Assembly: GCA_020639295.1 (NCBI GenBank)
Contig: JACKGY010000006.1
Location: 372,001 to 436,000, forward strand
Source: Planctomycetota bacterium
GTDB lineage: Bacteria > Planctomycetota > GCA-002687715 > DRQF01
Direction: 5' to 3'
DNA length: 64,000 nucleotides
In this document: positions 36,522 through 45,580 of the stretch, piece after piece
Numbering within the stretch: the first letter of the stretch is position 1
Layout of the letters: each line of letters begins with the position of its first letter
Notes under the pieces: model-generated
Told to the model about the DNA's origin: nothing
Databases searched by the model: none
Seen by the model: only the letters and a program-made list of their open reading frames with translations
Translations under genes and position numbers: made by a program

Positions 36522-37168
36522 ACGCCGAGGACGTAGGCCGCGAAGGCCCGGTCGCAGTCCCGGGCGAGGATCTCGGCGCCGGGGAAGGGCCCGCGCCGGA
36601 ACAGTCCCTCCCAGTCGATGCGACGCATCCGGGGCAGACAGGCGATGGCGCCCGGGGCATGGCTCAGATGCCAGGGCTCGACCGCGAAGCCGCCGCGATC
36701 CTCGTCGTAGGGACGGACGAAACCGAAGTCGAGGGCGTGCTGGCGGAGCCAGCGATCGGCGGCGGCGCAGGGCCCCTCGGCCTGCCAGTCGGCCGGCTCC
36801 AGGCGCGGCTCGTCGGCGAGTTCCCCGGCGACCAGATCGAGATCGAGTCCCCAGTGATGGCGCGACCAGCCGGGGGGCGCGCTGAAGACCAGGTTCCGGG
36901 CCAGCGCCTCGGCGGGCTCGGCACCCTCGGCCCGGGCCGCCTCGAACTTGGCGGTCCAGATCTCGGTCTGGCGAACGACGGAGCGATAGCCGGAGACCGG
37001 GACCAGCTCGATGCCGTCGGCGGCGGCGGCGCGCCGCATCGCGGTGACCGCGCGGGCCGCGACCGGACGCAGGCGGACCTCGTGATCACGGGCCGCCGGG
37101 ATCAGGACCAGGTCGAAGAGGCCGGCGTCCAGGCCCTCCTCCCGCAGCGCGTGCTCGATCGGGTTCAT
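36488..37168 (-). CDS. M15B-type D,D-carboxypeptidase (VanY family)
   Basis: 226 aa. The zinc site is seen in SRHHWGLDLDL (S-x-H-x-x-G-x-x-x-D) and in EPWHLSH, both required by the family; the substrate motif SGYRS is at residues 59-63. Members trim the terminal D-alanine from peptidoglycan peptides. No signal peptide is visible, so either it stays in the cytoplasm or a longer start is missed. The start overlaps the TPR gene by ATGA. The 3' end overlaps the glycosyltransferase by 34 bp. Confidence 0.9.
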   Translation of the reverse strand: MNPIEHALREEGLDAGLFDLVLIPAARDHEVRLRPVAARAVTAMRRAAAADGIELVPVSGYRSVVRQTEIWTAKFEAARAEGAEPAEALARNLVFSAPPGWSRHHWGLDLDLVAGELADEPRLEPADWQAEGPCAAADRWLRQHALDFGFVRPYDEDRGGFAVEPWHLSHAPGAIACLPRMRRIDWEGLFRRGPFPGAEILARDCDRAFAAYVLGVQPRLRVAVSR

Positions 37169-38211
37169 TCCTTAATCTCCGCGGGTCGCGAACTCGGCCT
37201 GCTGCTCGGTCCCTCGCCGCCCTCCACCAGGGCGACGATGGCGTCGAGGATGCGCCGGGCCTCGGCGTTCTCGGGGTCCCGCTCGAGGATGACCCGCGCC
37301 TGCAACCTCGCCTCATGGTACTCGCGCGTCTCGAACTTGCAGCGCATGAAGCGCAGGCGCGGTTCGAGCGCCTCGGGTTCGGCGGCGGCGACCGCGGCGT
37401 AGATCGGCGCGGCCTCGAAGTAGGAGCCGAACTCGAAGTGGATGTCGGCGATCCGGCGCAGGATGGCCGGGTCCTTGGGCTTCTTCTCCAGGCCCGCGCG
37501 CAGGTCGAGGAGTTCCTGACGGGCCCGGATGATGCGCGCCTGGAGTTCGCGGGCCGCCCGCGCCCGCGCCGGGTCGCCCAGCCGCAGCGCGGCGAGGGCC
37601 AGGTTGTGGGCCGCGGCATGGTGCAGACGGTCGAGCTCGAGCACCTGTTCGAAGGCGGCGGCCGCCGCCTTCGCTTCGTCCTCGTGGAGCAGGACCAGAC
37701 CGAGTCGATACCAGGCCTTGGCGAGCCTGGGCTCCTGCTTCACCGCCAGCTCGAGCTCGGCGCGCGCCTCCGCGAGCCGCCCACGATGCCAGGCGATCAG
37801 GCCGCGGATGAAGCGCGCGTTGGCGCGACCGTGATCGTCCTCGGCCGTGTCGAGCAGACGTCGACCGGCGGCCGCCGCCTCGTCGAGCCGGCCGGCGCGC
37901 ACCAGGGCCAGCGGCAGATTGGTGATCCGGCCGCGCAGCGCCGGAGCGAGCGCGAGGCCGTCCTCGTAGGCAGCCGCGGCCTCGTCCCAGCGTTCCATCA
38001 GAAAGAGGGTCTCGCCGCGCAGGATGCGGATCTCGCCGTCGCGCGGGAGCTTCGCCGCCGAGCGGTCGAGGAGATCGAGCGCGCCCTGGTAGTCGAACTG
38101 CGCCAGCAGCCGTTCGGCCCGCTTCTTGAGGTAGCGGGGATCCCGGTCGAGCTGACCCGAGGCCTGCCCGGCGAACAGGAGGATGCCGATCAGGACGACG
38201 AGCGGCCTCAT
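37165..38211 (-). CDS. Secreted TPR-repeat protein
   Basis: 348 aa. The signal peptide ends at about residue 20 (LLFAGQASGQ). About seven TPR-type helix pairs follow, for example GEIRILRGETLFLMERWDEA and KAWYRLGLVLLHEDEAKAA. TPR scaffolds bring proteins together and give no enzymatic activity. It sits between the FG-GAP lipoprotein and the M15B gene, each linked by a 4-bp overlap, so the three genes form one translationally coupled unit, perhaps in envelope remodelling. Confidence 0.88.
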   Translation of the reverse strand: MRPLVVLIGILLFAGQASGQLDRDPRYLKKRAERLLAQFDYQGALDLLDRSAAKLPRDGEIRILRGETLFLMERWDEAAAAYEDGLALAPALRGRITNLPLALVRAGRLDEAAAAGRRLLDTAEDDHGRANARFIRGLIAWHRGRLAEARAELELAVKQEPRLAKAWYRLGLVLLHEDEAKAAAAAFEQVLELDRLHHAAAHNLALAALRLGDPARARAARELQARIIRARQELLDLRAGLEKKPKDPAILRRIADIHFEFGSYFEAAPIYAAVAAAEPEALEPRLRFMRCKFETREYHEARLQARVILERDPENAEARRILDAIVALVEGGEGPSSRPSSRPAEIKE

Positions 38212-39938
38212 GACCCGCCCTCCCCCGCCACCAGGAGGTTCAGACGGTTGCGCCGGACGACGAAGCGTTCCCGGCGGCCGTCCGGCCAGAGCACCTCGGC
38301 GCGCAAGGGAGCATGGCCGGCCGGCAGGCCCCAGACGAGGCGGGCCTCGCCGGAACTCTGGAAGGAGTACTGACGGCGGACCTCGAGAACCGGGGCCTCC
38401 GGCCGATCGAGCAGGCGGACGCGAGCGCCGATGCCCTCGCGGTTGCCGTCGCCGCGCCGGAGACGGACGGCGAGGAAGTCGCGACCGAGAGCAACGCGGT
38501 CGAGGCGGTTCTCGATCAGGGTCGGACGGTCGTTGAGATTGCAGACCAGGAGGTCGAGATCGCCGTCCTCGTCGAGGTCGGCGGCGAGGGCGCCGCGTGA
38601 GACCTTCTGCACCGCCAGACCCGGATGACCACGCTCGCCGACCAGCTCGAAGCGTCCCTCCGGCCGTCCCAGCCAGAGCAGGTTCTTCTGGGCGTAGTCG
38701 GTCCCGGTTCCGGCGCGCGCGGCCTGGGCGTAGACGTGGCCATTGGCGACGAAGACGTCGAGCCGGCCGTCGAGATCGAGGTCGCGGACCAGCACGCCCC
38801 AGCCGAGGGTCTCGCGGGCGCCGAGCGCGAGGCCGGAAGGCGCGGAGGATTCGAGGTAGAAGCCGGGCGCGATCGAGAGGTAGAGGTCGTTCACCTCACC
38901 GCCGAAGTTGGTGCAGATCAGATCGTCGAGGCCGTCGCCGTTGAGATCGGCGGCGTCGAGACCCATGCCGGCCTGAGGCGCGCCGTCCTCGCTCAGGGCC
39001 AGTCCTTCCTCGAGCGCGTGGTCCTCGAAGCGACCGGTGATCGGATCGCGCTCGAGGTGGAAGTTGGCCATGCCGTCGTTGGCGACGTAGAGCTCGGCCC
39101 GGCCGTCGCCGTCGAAGTCGCCGGCCACGACGCCGAGCCCGTAGGAGGGCGGCAGGGCCGCGATCCCCCAGGCCTCGCTCGCGTCCCGGAAGTGCCCGCC
39201 GCCCAGGTTCTCGAAGACGCGGTCCGCCGCCGGCGGCAGACCCTTGGGACCGCACATCACCGCCAGGCCTCGCCAGCGACAGACCTGGCCGTCGACGCCG
39301 TCGCGTGGCGCGGTGGCGGGGTCGAAGTCGAGGTAGTTGCAGAGATAGAGGTCGAGGTCGCCGTCGCCGTCGAGATCGTGGAAGACCGAACTCGTGCCCC
39401 AGCTCGGATCGGCGAGCTCGCCGACGGCGAGCCGGAACCGGCCGCCCTCGTTGAGGAGCAGGCTGTTCCGCCCCCAGGCGGTGACGTAGAGATCGTCGTC
39501 GCCGTCGCCGTCGACGTCCGCGGCCGCGGCCGCGCAGGTCCAGCCGAGATCGAGATCGGCGAGCCCGGCGGCCGCGCTGACGTCGACGAAGCGCAGCCCG
39601 CCCAGGTTGCGGTAGAGGCGCAGGCCGAAACCCGGTTCACCGCGCCGGCGGCGCTCCAGGGACGAGCCGGCGACCAGCACGACGTCCTGCAGGCCGTCGC
39701 CATCGAAGTCGAGGACGCCGATGCCGGTGGACTTGACCTCGACGATCTGGTCGCCGTCGTCGCCCCGTCCCGACCGGGTGGCGAAGTCCAGGCCCGAGTC
39801 GGGGCCCAGCTCGACCAGGCTGAAGGGAAGGTTCGTGGCCAGACCGGCGCGCGTCGGAGCCGGCGACGCCGTCGAATCGGGATCGCCACAGGCACCGAGC
39901 ACGAGCAGCGCGACGAGGATGAGCCCTTGGCGTGGCAT
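38208..39938 (-). CDS. FG-GAP/ASPIC-UnbV repeat lipoprotein (CRTAC1-like)
   Basis: 576 aa from ATG 39938. The signal peptide ends in L-V-L-G-A-C, so Cys17 should be lipidated. About eight repeats carry a calcium-binding D-x-D-G-D-G-x-x-D motif, for example DFDGDGLQDVVLV, DVDGDGDDDLYV and DLNGDGLDDLIC, giving a beta-propeller like integrin alpha chains. The C-terminus is an ASPIC/UnbV domain (QYSFQSSGEARLVWGLP, then VLWPDGRRERF). This family is common in Planctomycetota and related groups; the role is surface adhesion or binding. It overlaps the TPR gene by ATGA. An in-frame start at 39974 has no lipobox advantage. Confidence 0.93.
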   Translation of the reverse strand: MPRQGLILVALLVLGACGDPDSTASPAPTRAGLATNLPFSLVELGPDSGLDFATRSGRGDDGDQIVEVKSTGIGVLDFDGDGLQDVVLVAGSSLERRRRGEPGFGLRLYRNLGGLRFVDVSAAAGLADLDLGWTCAAAAADVDGDGDDDLYVTAWGRNSLLLNEGGRFRLAVGELADPSWGTSSVFHDLDGDGDLDLYLCNYLDFDPATAPRDGVDGQVCRWRGLAVMCGPKGLPPAADRVFENLGGGHFRDASEAWGIAALPPSYGLGVVAGDFDGDGRAELYVANDGMANFHLERDPITGRFEDHALEEGLALSEDGAPQAGMGLDAADLNGDGLDDLICTNFGGEVNDLYLSIAPGFYLESSAPSGLALGARETLGWGVLVRDLDLDGRLDVFVANGHVYAQAARAGTGTDYAQKNLLWLGRPEGRFELVGERGHPGLAVQKVSRGALAADLDEDGDLDLLVCNLNDRPTLIENRLDRVALGRDFLAVRLRRGDGNREGIGARVRLLDRPEAPVLEVRRQYSFQSSGEARLVWGLPAGHAPLRAEVLWPDGRRERFVVRRNRLNLLVAGEGGS

Positions 39939-39999
39939 GGCCCCCGAGGATACGGATTCGGCGCCGGGCTTCATAGTCGCGCGGGGGCCGGGATCGGGA

Positions 40000-41883
40000 T
40001 CAGAAGGTGGTGCTGGTCACGTTCGAGATCCGCCAGGAGTAGTCGGGCAGGACCTCGAGGGCGACGGCCTGGAGGGTGATCCCGGCGGGAATGCCGACCG
40101 CGCCCCAGTGGAAGTTGCCGTTGGCGTCGGCCCAGGAATGGAAGGGCACCCGGCCGACCGGCATGAAGAAGGTGATCAGCGCGTCCCAGCCGACGCCGAA
40201 GAGCGGGCCGCTGCCCACCGGGTTGTAGACCTGCGCCGAGAAGCCGATCGCCCACTCGTGGAAGGGCCCCATGTTGTTGAGGTCGATCGTGATGTCGCTC
40301 GCCCCGGTGGTGGTGATCGACAGGGCGAGCGGCTGGGGCAAGGTCGCCAGGGCGTCGAGGACGGCCTGGTGGGCATCGAGCCGTCCGTGGCCGTAGTAGT
40401 TGCTGTGACCGGTGGCGTCGTAGAGCGCGACCGCGGGCTGGATCGGCACCGCGCTGGCGCGGAGGATGTCGCGCACCTGGACCCAGTTGAGCTGCGGCGC
40501 GGCCTGGAGGATCAGCGCCCCGACGCCGGCGGCGAGCGGCGCCGCCGCCGAGGTGCCGCCGAAGGTCAGGGTCGTCCCACCGGTGTTGGTCGTGGTGTTG
40601 ATCGAACGGGTGCCGCCCGAGGACGAGGCCAGGAGATCGAGTTCCGGACCGTAGTCGCTGTAGCTGGCGCGGTAGTCGAGATTGGTGACCGCGCCGACCG
40701 CGACGGTGTAGGGGCTCGAGACGTACTCGTCCGGGGCGATGGCCTCGTTGCCGTTGCCCGCGGCCCAGAAGATCGGCGTGCCGAGGCCGCCCCGGCCGGT
40801 GCTGGTGGCGTAGGCGAAGGCGCCCTGGACGACGGTCGGCAGCGGGAAGGGCACGCCGTCCGGTCCCCAGGAGTTGGTGATCACGTCGGCGCCGTTGTCG
40901 CTGGCCCAGACGAAGCAGCCGGCCTCGCCCGTGGCGGTGCCGAAGCCGCTCGGGGTGATCAGGCGGATCGGCATGATCGTGGCCTGATGGGCCATGCCGC
41001 ACAGGAACATCGAGTTGTTGCCCCGCGCCGCGGCGATGCCGGCGACCGCGGTGCCGTGACCGTAGGGATCGGTGGCGACGTTGCTGCCGGCGCCGGTGAT
41101 GGCGTCGTAGCCGGTGGCGGTCAGAACCAGATCGGGATGGGCCGAGACGCCGGTGTCGATCACGGCGATCACCATGCCCTGGCCCTGGACGTGGTCCCAG
41201 GCACCGCCGGCATTGGCGTCGGAGCCGATCAGACCGCCACCCTGGCCGCTGTTCTTCAGGTGCCAGAGGTTGGGGAAGAGCGGGTCGTTCGGCAGGGTCT
41301 CGCGGGTGCCGAGGTGACGCAACCAGTCGGCGTGGGCCCATTCGAGACGCTCGGACTCGCGCAGGCTGGCCAGGGCGCGGAGGGCGTCATCGTCGCCGCG
41401 GACCCGGAGCTGGAAGGCACCCGGAAGCCAGCGCAGGGGCCGGACCAGCTCGAGTCCGGCGCGATCGAGTTCGGCCTGGATCTCGTTGACCGTGGGCGCG
41501 CCGCGGAACTTGGCGACCAGATCGGCGGTGAGGATGTACCAGCCTTGGCGATCGATGCCGGGCTCGATGACGTGGAGAGGATGCGCGTAGCGCGTCCCTC
41601 GGAGGGGGCGGAGCCGCTCCAGGCAACGATCCATGCTGCCCGCCCGCACCTCGAAGACCACGGTCTTCCACTCGACCAGGCGTTCGCGGAGGACGACGAA
41701 ATCCTCGCCGAGGATCTCCCGGAGCTTGGCCTCGTCGACGTCGCGACGCGTACCCAGGGCGATCAACCGGTCTTCACGCTGGAGTTCGAGCCCGGAACGG
41801 CCGTAACCGACCGGGACACCGCGCTGGGCGGCGGCCGGGAGGGCCAGAAGGAGCAGGATGAAGATGCGGATCGCCTGGTGCAT
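40000..41883 (-). CDS. Secreted subtilisin-like serine protease (S8) with C-terminal module
   Basis: 627 aa. A signal peptide (FILLLLALPAAAQ) and a propeptide of about 180 residues precede the S8 domain. The catalytic triad is D243 (VIDTGVSAHPDL), H276 (YGHGTAVAG) and S445 (FGGTSAAAP), with oxyanion N377 (AAGNGN). The last 110 residues form a beta-rich module that ends in WRISNVTSTTF and resembles the end of the beta-helix protein. It degrades proteins outside the cytoplasm. The gene is alone on the minus strand, 61 bp from the FG-GAP lipoprotein gene. Confidence 0.95.
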   Translation of the reverse strand: MHQAIRIFILLLLALPAAAQRGVPVGYGRSGLELQREDRLIALGTRRDVDEAKLREILGEDFVVLRERLVEWKTVVFEVRAGSMDRCLERLRPLRGTRYAHPLHVIEPGIDRQGWYILTADLVAKFRGAPTVNEIQAELDRAGLELVRPLRWLPGAFQLRVRGDDDALRALASLRESERLEWAHADWLRHLGTRETLPNDPLFPNLWHLKNSGQGGGLIGSDANAGGAWDHVQGQGMVIAVIDTGVSAHPDLVLTATGYDAITGAGSNVATDPYGHGTAVAGIAAARGNNSMFLCGMAHQATIMPIRLITPSGFGTATGEAGCFVWASDNGADVITNSWGPDGVPFPLPTVVQGAFAYATSTGRGGLGTPIFWAAGNGNEAIAPDEYVSSPYTVAVGAVTNLDYRASYSDYGPELDLLASSSGGTRSINTTTNTGGTTLTFGGTSAAAPLAAGVGALILQAAPQLNWVQVRDILRASAVPIQPAVALYDATGHSNYYGHGRLDAHQAVLDALATLPQPLALSITTTGASDITIDLNNMGPFHEWAIGFSAQVYNPVGSGPLFGVGWDALITFFMPVGRVPFHSWADANGNFHWGAVGIPAGITLQAVALEVLPDYSWRISNVTSTTF

Positions 41884-42293
41884 GCCTCGTTCCTCGATGC
41901 GTTATCGAGACGATCCGCCATGCTACTTTTGCGATAGGACCGAACCGAAGAACAAAGGCCCTGAATGATCATGCAGCCGCCGGTAGGGCGACGATCACGG
42001 GCCTCGTGGGAAGGAAGAGGGACAGGTCGGATGAGCGGGCCGTCGGGGCTCGAGGCCACGACATCGGATGCTCCTCCTGACGAGGGCCGGCGCGCTCATC
42101 CCGACCGATCCGGGTGTTCGCCTCGATCATACGATCGGCCGGAGCGGCCTGCCTTCTCCATCTGGAATTCCTCGATCGCTCACGGTTCCTTGATGACGGA
42201 AATCGCCGACCCGGCCCACGGACCCGCGGTAGTCTTCGAATGGAGTTTCCGGTTCGTCCATTCGGGCGCACCGCAGACACACGGGGCTTTGCA
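41884..42293. other. Intergenic region of 410 bp, no gene recognised
   Basis: This region must contain the promoters of the divergent subtilase gene and the orphan gene at 42294. In-frame starts at 42114 and 42240 would extend the orphan gene but have no ribosome-binding site or protein features. I do not see a convincing operator or riboswitch. Confidence 0.45.
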
Positions 42294-42698
42294 ATGTTCG
42301 GCGAACTTCTCCTCGGAGCGGCGTCGAGCGTCGAGGGCCGTGTCGCGCCGGTTTCGAGTTCGGCACGTGCCTCTGATCTCTCCGCGCGGACCCGTCATGA
42401 CGGGGACGCCGCATTCAGCCAGAAGGCCTCCGACGCCGCGGGCGGCTTGGCGCAGAGTCGCGCCGACGCCACGGCGGCGAAGGACCGCGCCGCGGACGCG
42501 CGTCACGGCAAACGGCACCGAGCCGATGCCAGCGAGGACGAGCGCCCGCGCCCGCGGGTCAAGTTCAAGGTCCCGGACGGGGACGACCGCATCGGGCCCA
42601 TCTTCGAAGAAGAGGGGCGTGAGCAGGTCGAATCCGCCGAGCCCTTGATCGATGCGGCGGACGCCCGGATCGGTCGCTTCGTCGACGTCTACGCCTGA
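42294..42698 (+). CDS. Orphan hydrophilic protein of unknown function
   Basis: 134 aa from ATG 42294. After a short hydrophobic start (MFGELLLGAASS) the protein is polar and likely disordered, with runs of A, S, R and D (about residues 20-95). A more ordered acidic C-terminal part follows (VPDGDDRIGPIFEEEG, then DARIGRFVDVYA). No family is recognised. A strong intrinsic terminator begins 23 bp after the stop codon, which supports real transcription from this strand. The start is uncertain; 42240 would add 18 residues. Confidence 0.55.
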   Translation: MFGELLLGAASSVEGRVAPVSSSARASDLSARTRHDGDAAFSQKASDAAGGLAQSRADATAAKDRAADARHGKRHRADASEDERPRPRVKFKVPDGDDRIGPIFEEEGREQVESAEPLIDAADARIGRFVDVYA

Positions 42699-42720
42699 CC
42701 GGCTTTCTCTTCCTCAGCCT

Positions 42721-42755
42721 GAGCCGCGGTCTCCGGACCGCGGCTCCCTTTTTTT
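42721..42755 (+). terminator. Intrinsic terminator after the orphan gene
   Basis: GAGCCGCGGTC (42721-42731), loop TCCG, GACCGCGGCTC (42736-42746), then a run of seven T bases at 42749-42755. The 11-bp stem is perfect. Confidence 0.92.
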
Positions 42756-42952
42756 GCCTGCCGGGACATCGCGCCGGCGCGGGCCTCGGGCGCAAAAGGC
42801 GATCGAAGCGCAGGACCAGGCCGCCAGGTCCCCCCGGGCGCTCCCGCCCCCGCCCCCGCCCGGCGCCGCTCGTCAGCCGCACCCGGCTCGGCCGGAGCAT
42901 CGGCCGCCCCGCGGGCCTGATGCGCGCCCCGGTCCTCGGGCAGACATGACGA

Positions 42953-42979
42953 GGACCCCGCGGCCGGGCCGCGGGGTCC
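42953..42979. terminator. GC-rich hairpin, possible terminator of the minus-strand gene
   Basis: GGACCCCGCGG and CCGCGGGGTCC form a perfect 11-bp stem with a 5-base loop. It lies 28 bp downstream of the stop of the gene at 43007. There is no T-run, so termination may be weak or need Rho. Confidence 0.55.
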
Positions 42980-43006
42980 TTCGATGGAGGTCTCGGGAAC
43001 GAGGGC

Positions 43007-44353
43007 TCAGCGGCCGCCGCCACCGCCCCACTTCTTCCATTCCTTGACCCGGTTGCGGTCGATCTTGTCCTTGGCGAAGAGCGGTGCCAGGGCCTTGCGG
43101 ACCCGCATGAACTGGCCCCGGCCGTCGCCCTGACCGGGAGGCGGCGGACCGTTGCCCTGCTTCATGCGTTCCATGGCGAGGCCGGCGGTGTCCTCCATCT
43201 GCTTGTTCTTCTCCTTCGAGACCATCTCCTGGAGGGCCGGGATCAGGCTCTCGTCGCGGGAGGTGGCGTAGGCCCAGATGATCGCGGTCTTGGCGGCGAC
43301 GTCCTTGCCCTCCTTCTTGTAGCGCTGGGGCAGGAACTCCTGGACCTTCGTGTCGCTCATGTAGTTGCCGAGCGAGAGATAGGACGCGACCCGGAAGTCG
43401 TCCTCGCGGTCCTCGGCGTACTCGAGCAGGACCGCCTTCGCCTCGTCGCTGCCGCCCGCCGGACCGAGGGCCCGCAGGATGTCCTTCTTCAGGTGCTTGT
43501 CGCGGGCCTTGTCGAGCAGGGCCCGCAGCTTGGCATCGGCCTGCGAGGCCTTCATCTCCTCGAGAGTGATCACCGCGCAGTTCTTGATGTAGTCGGAGTC
43601 GGCGTCGAGGAACTTCAGGATGAAGTCGGCAGCCGCGGCATACTGCTCGTAGCCGAGCGCACGGATGCAGACGGCCTGGTCGTCGTCCTTCTCCAGGCCG
43701 ATGATCGTGAGGTAGAGAACGTCGAGCTTCTCGGGGTCGCCCAGCTCGACGATGGCCTTCACCGCGGCCTCCTTCTCCTCGGCGCTGCCCTTCTTCACGT
43801 CCTCGAAGAGCTTGCGGGTGGCTTCCTCGAAGGCCTCGGAGGCCTTGCCGCCGAACATCACGAGGCCACGATTGAGCAGGGCGAGGAACTCCTTCTTCTT
43901 CAGCTCGTAGATCTTGTTGAGGTACATGTTGCCGTCGGCGTCGACGAAGACGTGCTGCGGCACCTTGACCTCGGCCTTGTCGAAGAAGTGCTCACGGACC
44001 TCCTGCTCGTTGCGGGTCAGGGCGTCACAACCCACGGTCTTGAACAGGGGGCTGACCATGGTCTCGACCCCGTCGATCACCGCCTTCTCCTCGGCGTGCT
44101 TGTCGAAGCAGGTGGGCAGGAGGACGAACTCCGCCAACCGGGCCTGGACCTCGGGATCGGCATAGATCTTGGTCAACATGCGCTGGCAGGCGACCTCGGT
44201 CGAGGTGTGCATGCTGATGAGGAGCGGTCGTTTCTCGGCCTTCGCCCGGGCCAGGGCGGAGGCGAGGTCCTTCTCCCACTTGATGCCCTCCTGGGCCGGC
44301 GCGAGGACCGCGGCGACGAGGACGACGAACGCGAGGGTCATGCTGACCTTCAT
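43007..44353 (-). CDS. Secreted thioredoxin-like/HEAT-like repeat protein
   Basis: 448 aa. The signal peptide ends at about residue 20 (VVLVAAVLAPAQ). Residues 22-165 match a thioredoxin-like fold of the DUF255 style (WEKDLASALARAKAEKRPLLI, then VPQHVFVDADGN). The usual CxxC is replaced by STEVAC, so redox activity is doubtful. From 165 to 390 there are helical, HEAT-like repeats (AAVKAIVELGDPEKLDVL and similar), and the tail is Gly- and Pro-rich. The layout resembles the protein at 18726, with HEAT-like repeats in place of the alpha-toroid. ATG at 44353 has AGGAAGGG upstream. Confidence 0.85.
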   Translation of the reverse strand: MKVSMTLAFVVLVAAVLAPAQEGIKWEKDLASALARAKAEKRPLLISMHTSTEVACQRMLTKIYADPEVQARLAEFVLLPTCFDKHAEEKAVIDGVETMVSPLFKTVGCDALTRNEQEVREHFFDKAEVKVPQHVFVDADGNMYLNKIYELKKKEFLALLNRGLVMFGGKASEAFEEATRKLFEDVKKGSAEEKEAAVKAIVELGDPEKLDVLYLTIIGLEKDDDQAVCIRALGYEQYAAAADFILKFLDADSDYIKNCAVITLEEMKASQADAKLRALLDKARDKHLKKDILRALGPAGGSDEAKAVLLEYAEDREDDFRVASYLSLGNYMSDTKVQEFLPQRYKKEGKDVAAKTAIIWAYATSRDESLIPALQEMVSKEKNKQMEDTAGLAMERMKQGNGPPPPGQGDGRGQFMRVRKALAPLFAKDKIDRNRVKEWKKWGGGGGR

Positions 44354-44728
44354 GGATTTCCCTTCCTGCAAGTCTCGAGGCATGGGCCGGTGGCCCAGTC
44401 TACACGCCGAGCCGGAGCGAGGGGAACGGCGAGCCGGGTCGCCGCGGTGGCGCCGTTCCGGGGTGACGATCGGAACCTGGCCGGGTGAAGACAACACGCC
44501 CGATGCCGGGGAGTTGCGGCCTTTGCCAAAATGGCCGGCGCGGCCGGGGCGTCCCGGCCCGGGCCGTCGGGCGGCGGCGCCGCCAGCGGGGTCGAGACCT
44601 CGCCCCGCCACGCCGACCAGGCGCCGAATCGCCGGGCCCGTCCGTAGAGGCGGTGAGAGCGCCGGGTTAGGATCCGAGGGTCGATGGCCGGTTTGCCATC
44701 GGCGAGGTCCCAGCCTGGAGTCCCGGAC
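44354..44728. other. Divergent intergenic region of 375 bp
   Basis: It separates the thioredoxin-like gene (minus) and the DUF4920 gene (plus). A CTTTGCCAAAATGGC stretch near 44522 resembles CTTTGCAAATGGC near 27254, which may be chance or a shared promoter motif. No ORF is convincing. Confidence 0.4.
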
Positions 44729-45580
44729 ATGAATCGCCTCTTCCTCGGTTTCCTGGTCATCGTCTTCGGCCTGTCCCTGCCGCTCGCCGCCCAGGGCGAC
44801 GACTCTCCCGCGGCGAAGAACCCCGAGAAGGCGGCGAAGAAGTGGCTGGACGAGAACGCCTGGCCGGTCGACTACGACGAGGCCGGCACCTGGGCCGACT
44901 ACGGCGAGAAGCTGTTCCTGGAAGCCAAGGACCTGGTCGGCCTGAAGGACTTCGCCGCCAAGCCCGACGCCTACACCGGCAAGAAGATCCGACTCGAGGG
45001 CCACATCACGGCCATCTGCGCCAAGGCCGGTTGCTGGCTCAGCTTCACCGACGGCGAGCAGGACGTCTTCGTCAAGTTCAAGGACTACGGTTTCTTCGTG
45101 CCGCGGCACCTGGCCGGTCACGACGTCATCGTCGAGGGCCTGGCCGAGCGCGTCGTCTTCACCGAGGCCCAGCGCAAGCACATGGCCGAGGATGCCGGCA
45201 AGAGCCCCGAGGAGATCGCGGCCATCGTCGGTGACGAGACCCGGCTCAAGATGATGGCCGAGGCGGTGAGAATCCGGCGGCCGGCGGTGATCGAACTGGG
45301 CCGCTTCGATGCCAAGGCGAAGGAACGCGAGCTGAAGGAACTCGACGGCGAGCCGGCCCGGATCAGCGGCGTGGTCGTGGCGGCCGAGAAGGGCCGGATC
45401 GGCATCGAGAACGCCGGCCGGCGCCTCGAGCTGAGCCTGCCGGGCGACGGCCTGGACGAGGAACAGCTCGAGCGGCTGAAGAAGGCCACGAAGCCGGTGA
45501 AGGTCGAGGCCTGCGGCCGGGTCGTCGCCGAGGGCGGCCCCTTCGTCGTCGCCGGCATCCGGCTCCACGTCGGTCACTGA
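44729..45580 (+). CDS. Secreted DUF4920-domain protein
   Basis: 283 aa. ATG at 44729 begins a signal peptide (FLGFLVIVFGLSLPLAAQ). Residues 80-170 carry a DUF4920-like domain: YTGKKIRLEGHITAICAKAG, then CWLSFTDG, then VKFKDYGFFVPRHLAG, with the conserved C-x4-C region and FKDYGFF. A second, weaker OB-like part is at about 205-283. DUF4920 proteins have no established function. It overlaps the end of the gene at 45574 by 7 bp (convergent). Confidence 0.85.
   Translation: MNRLFLGFLVIVFGLSLPLAAQGDDSPAAKNPEKAAKKWLDENAWPVDYDEAGTWADYGEKLFLEAKDLVGLKDFAAKPDAYTGKKIRLEGHITAICAKAGCWLSFTDGEQDVFVKFKDYGFFVPRHLAGHDVIVEGLAERVVFTEAQRKHMAEDAGKSPEEIAAIVGDETRLKMMAEAVRIRRPAVIELGRFDAKAKERELKELDGEPARISGVVVAAEKGRIGIENAGRRLELSLPGDGLDEEQLERLKKATKPVKVEACGRVVAEGGPFVVAGIRLHVGH

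Larger units (their letters stand above)
42699..43006. other. Intergenic region of 308 bp with two hairpins
   Basis: It holds the strong terminator at 42721-42755 and the GC hairpin at 42953-42979, which probably end the two converging genes. Between them (about 42757-42952) is a GC-rich, C-run-rich stretch with no ORF. Confidence 0.6.

Noticed and set aside
38625..41937. Long plus-strand frames of 484 and 738 codons
   Set aside because: Antisense to the FG-GAP lipoprotein and subtilase genes. Repeated D-G-D codons on the real strand give V- and E-rich shadows.
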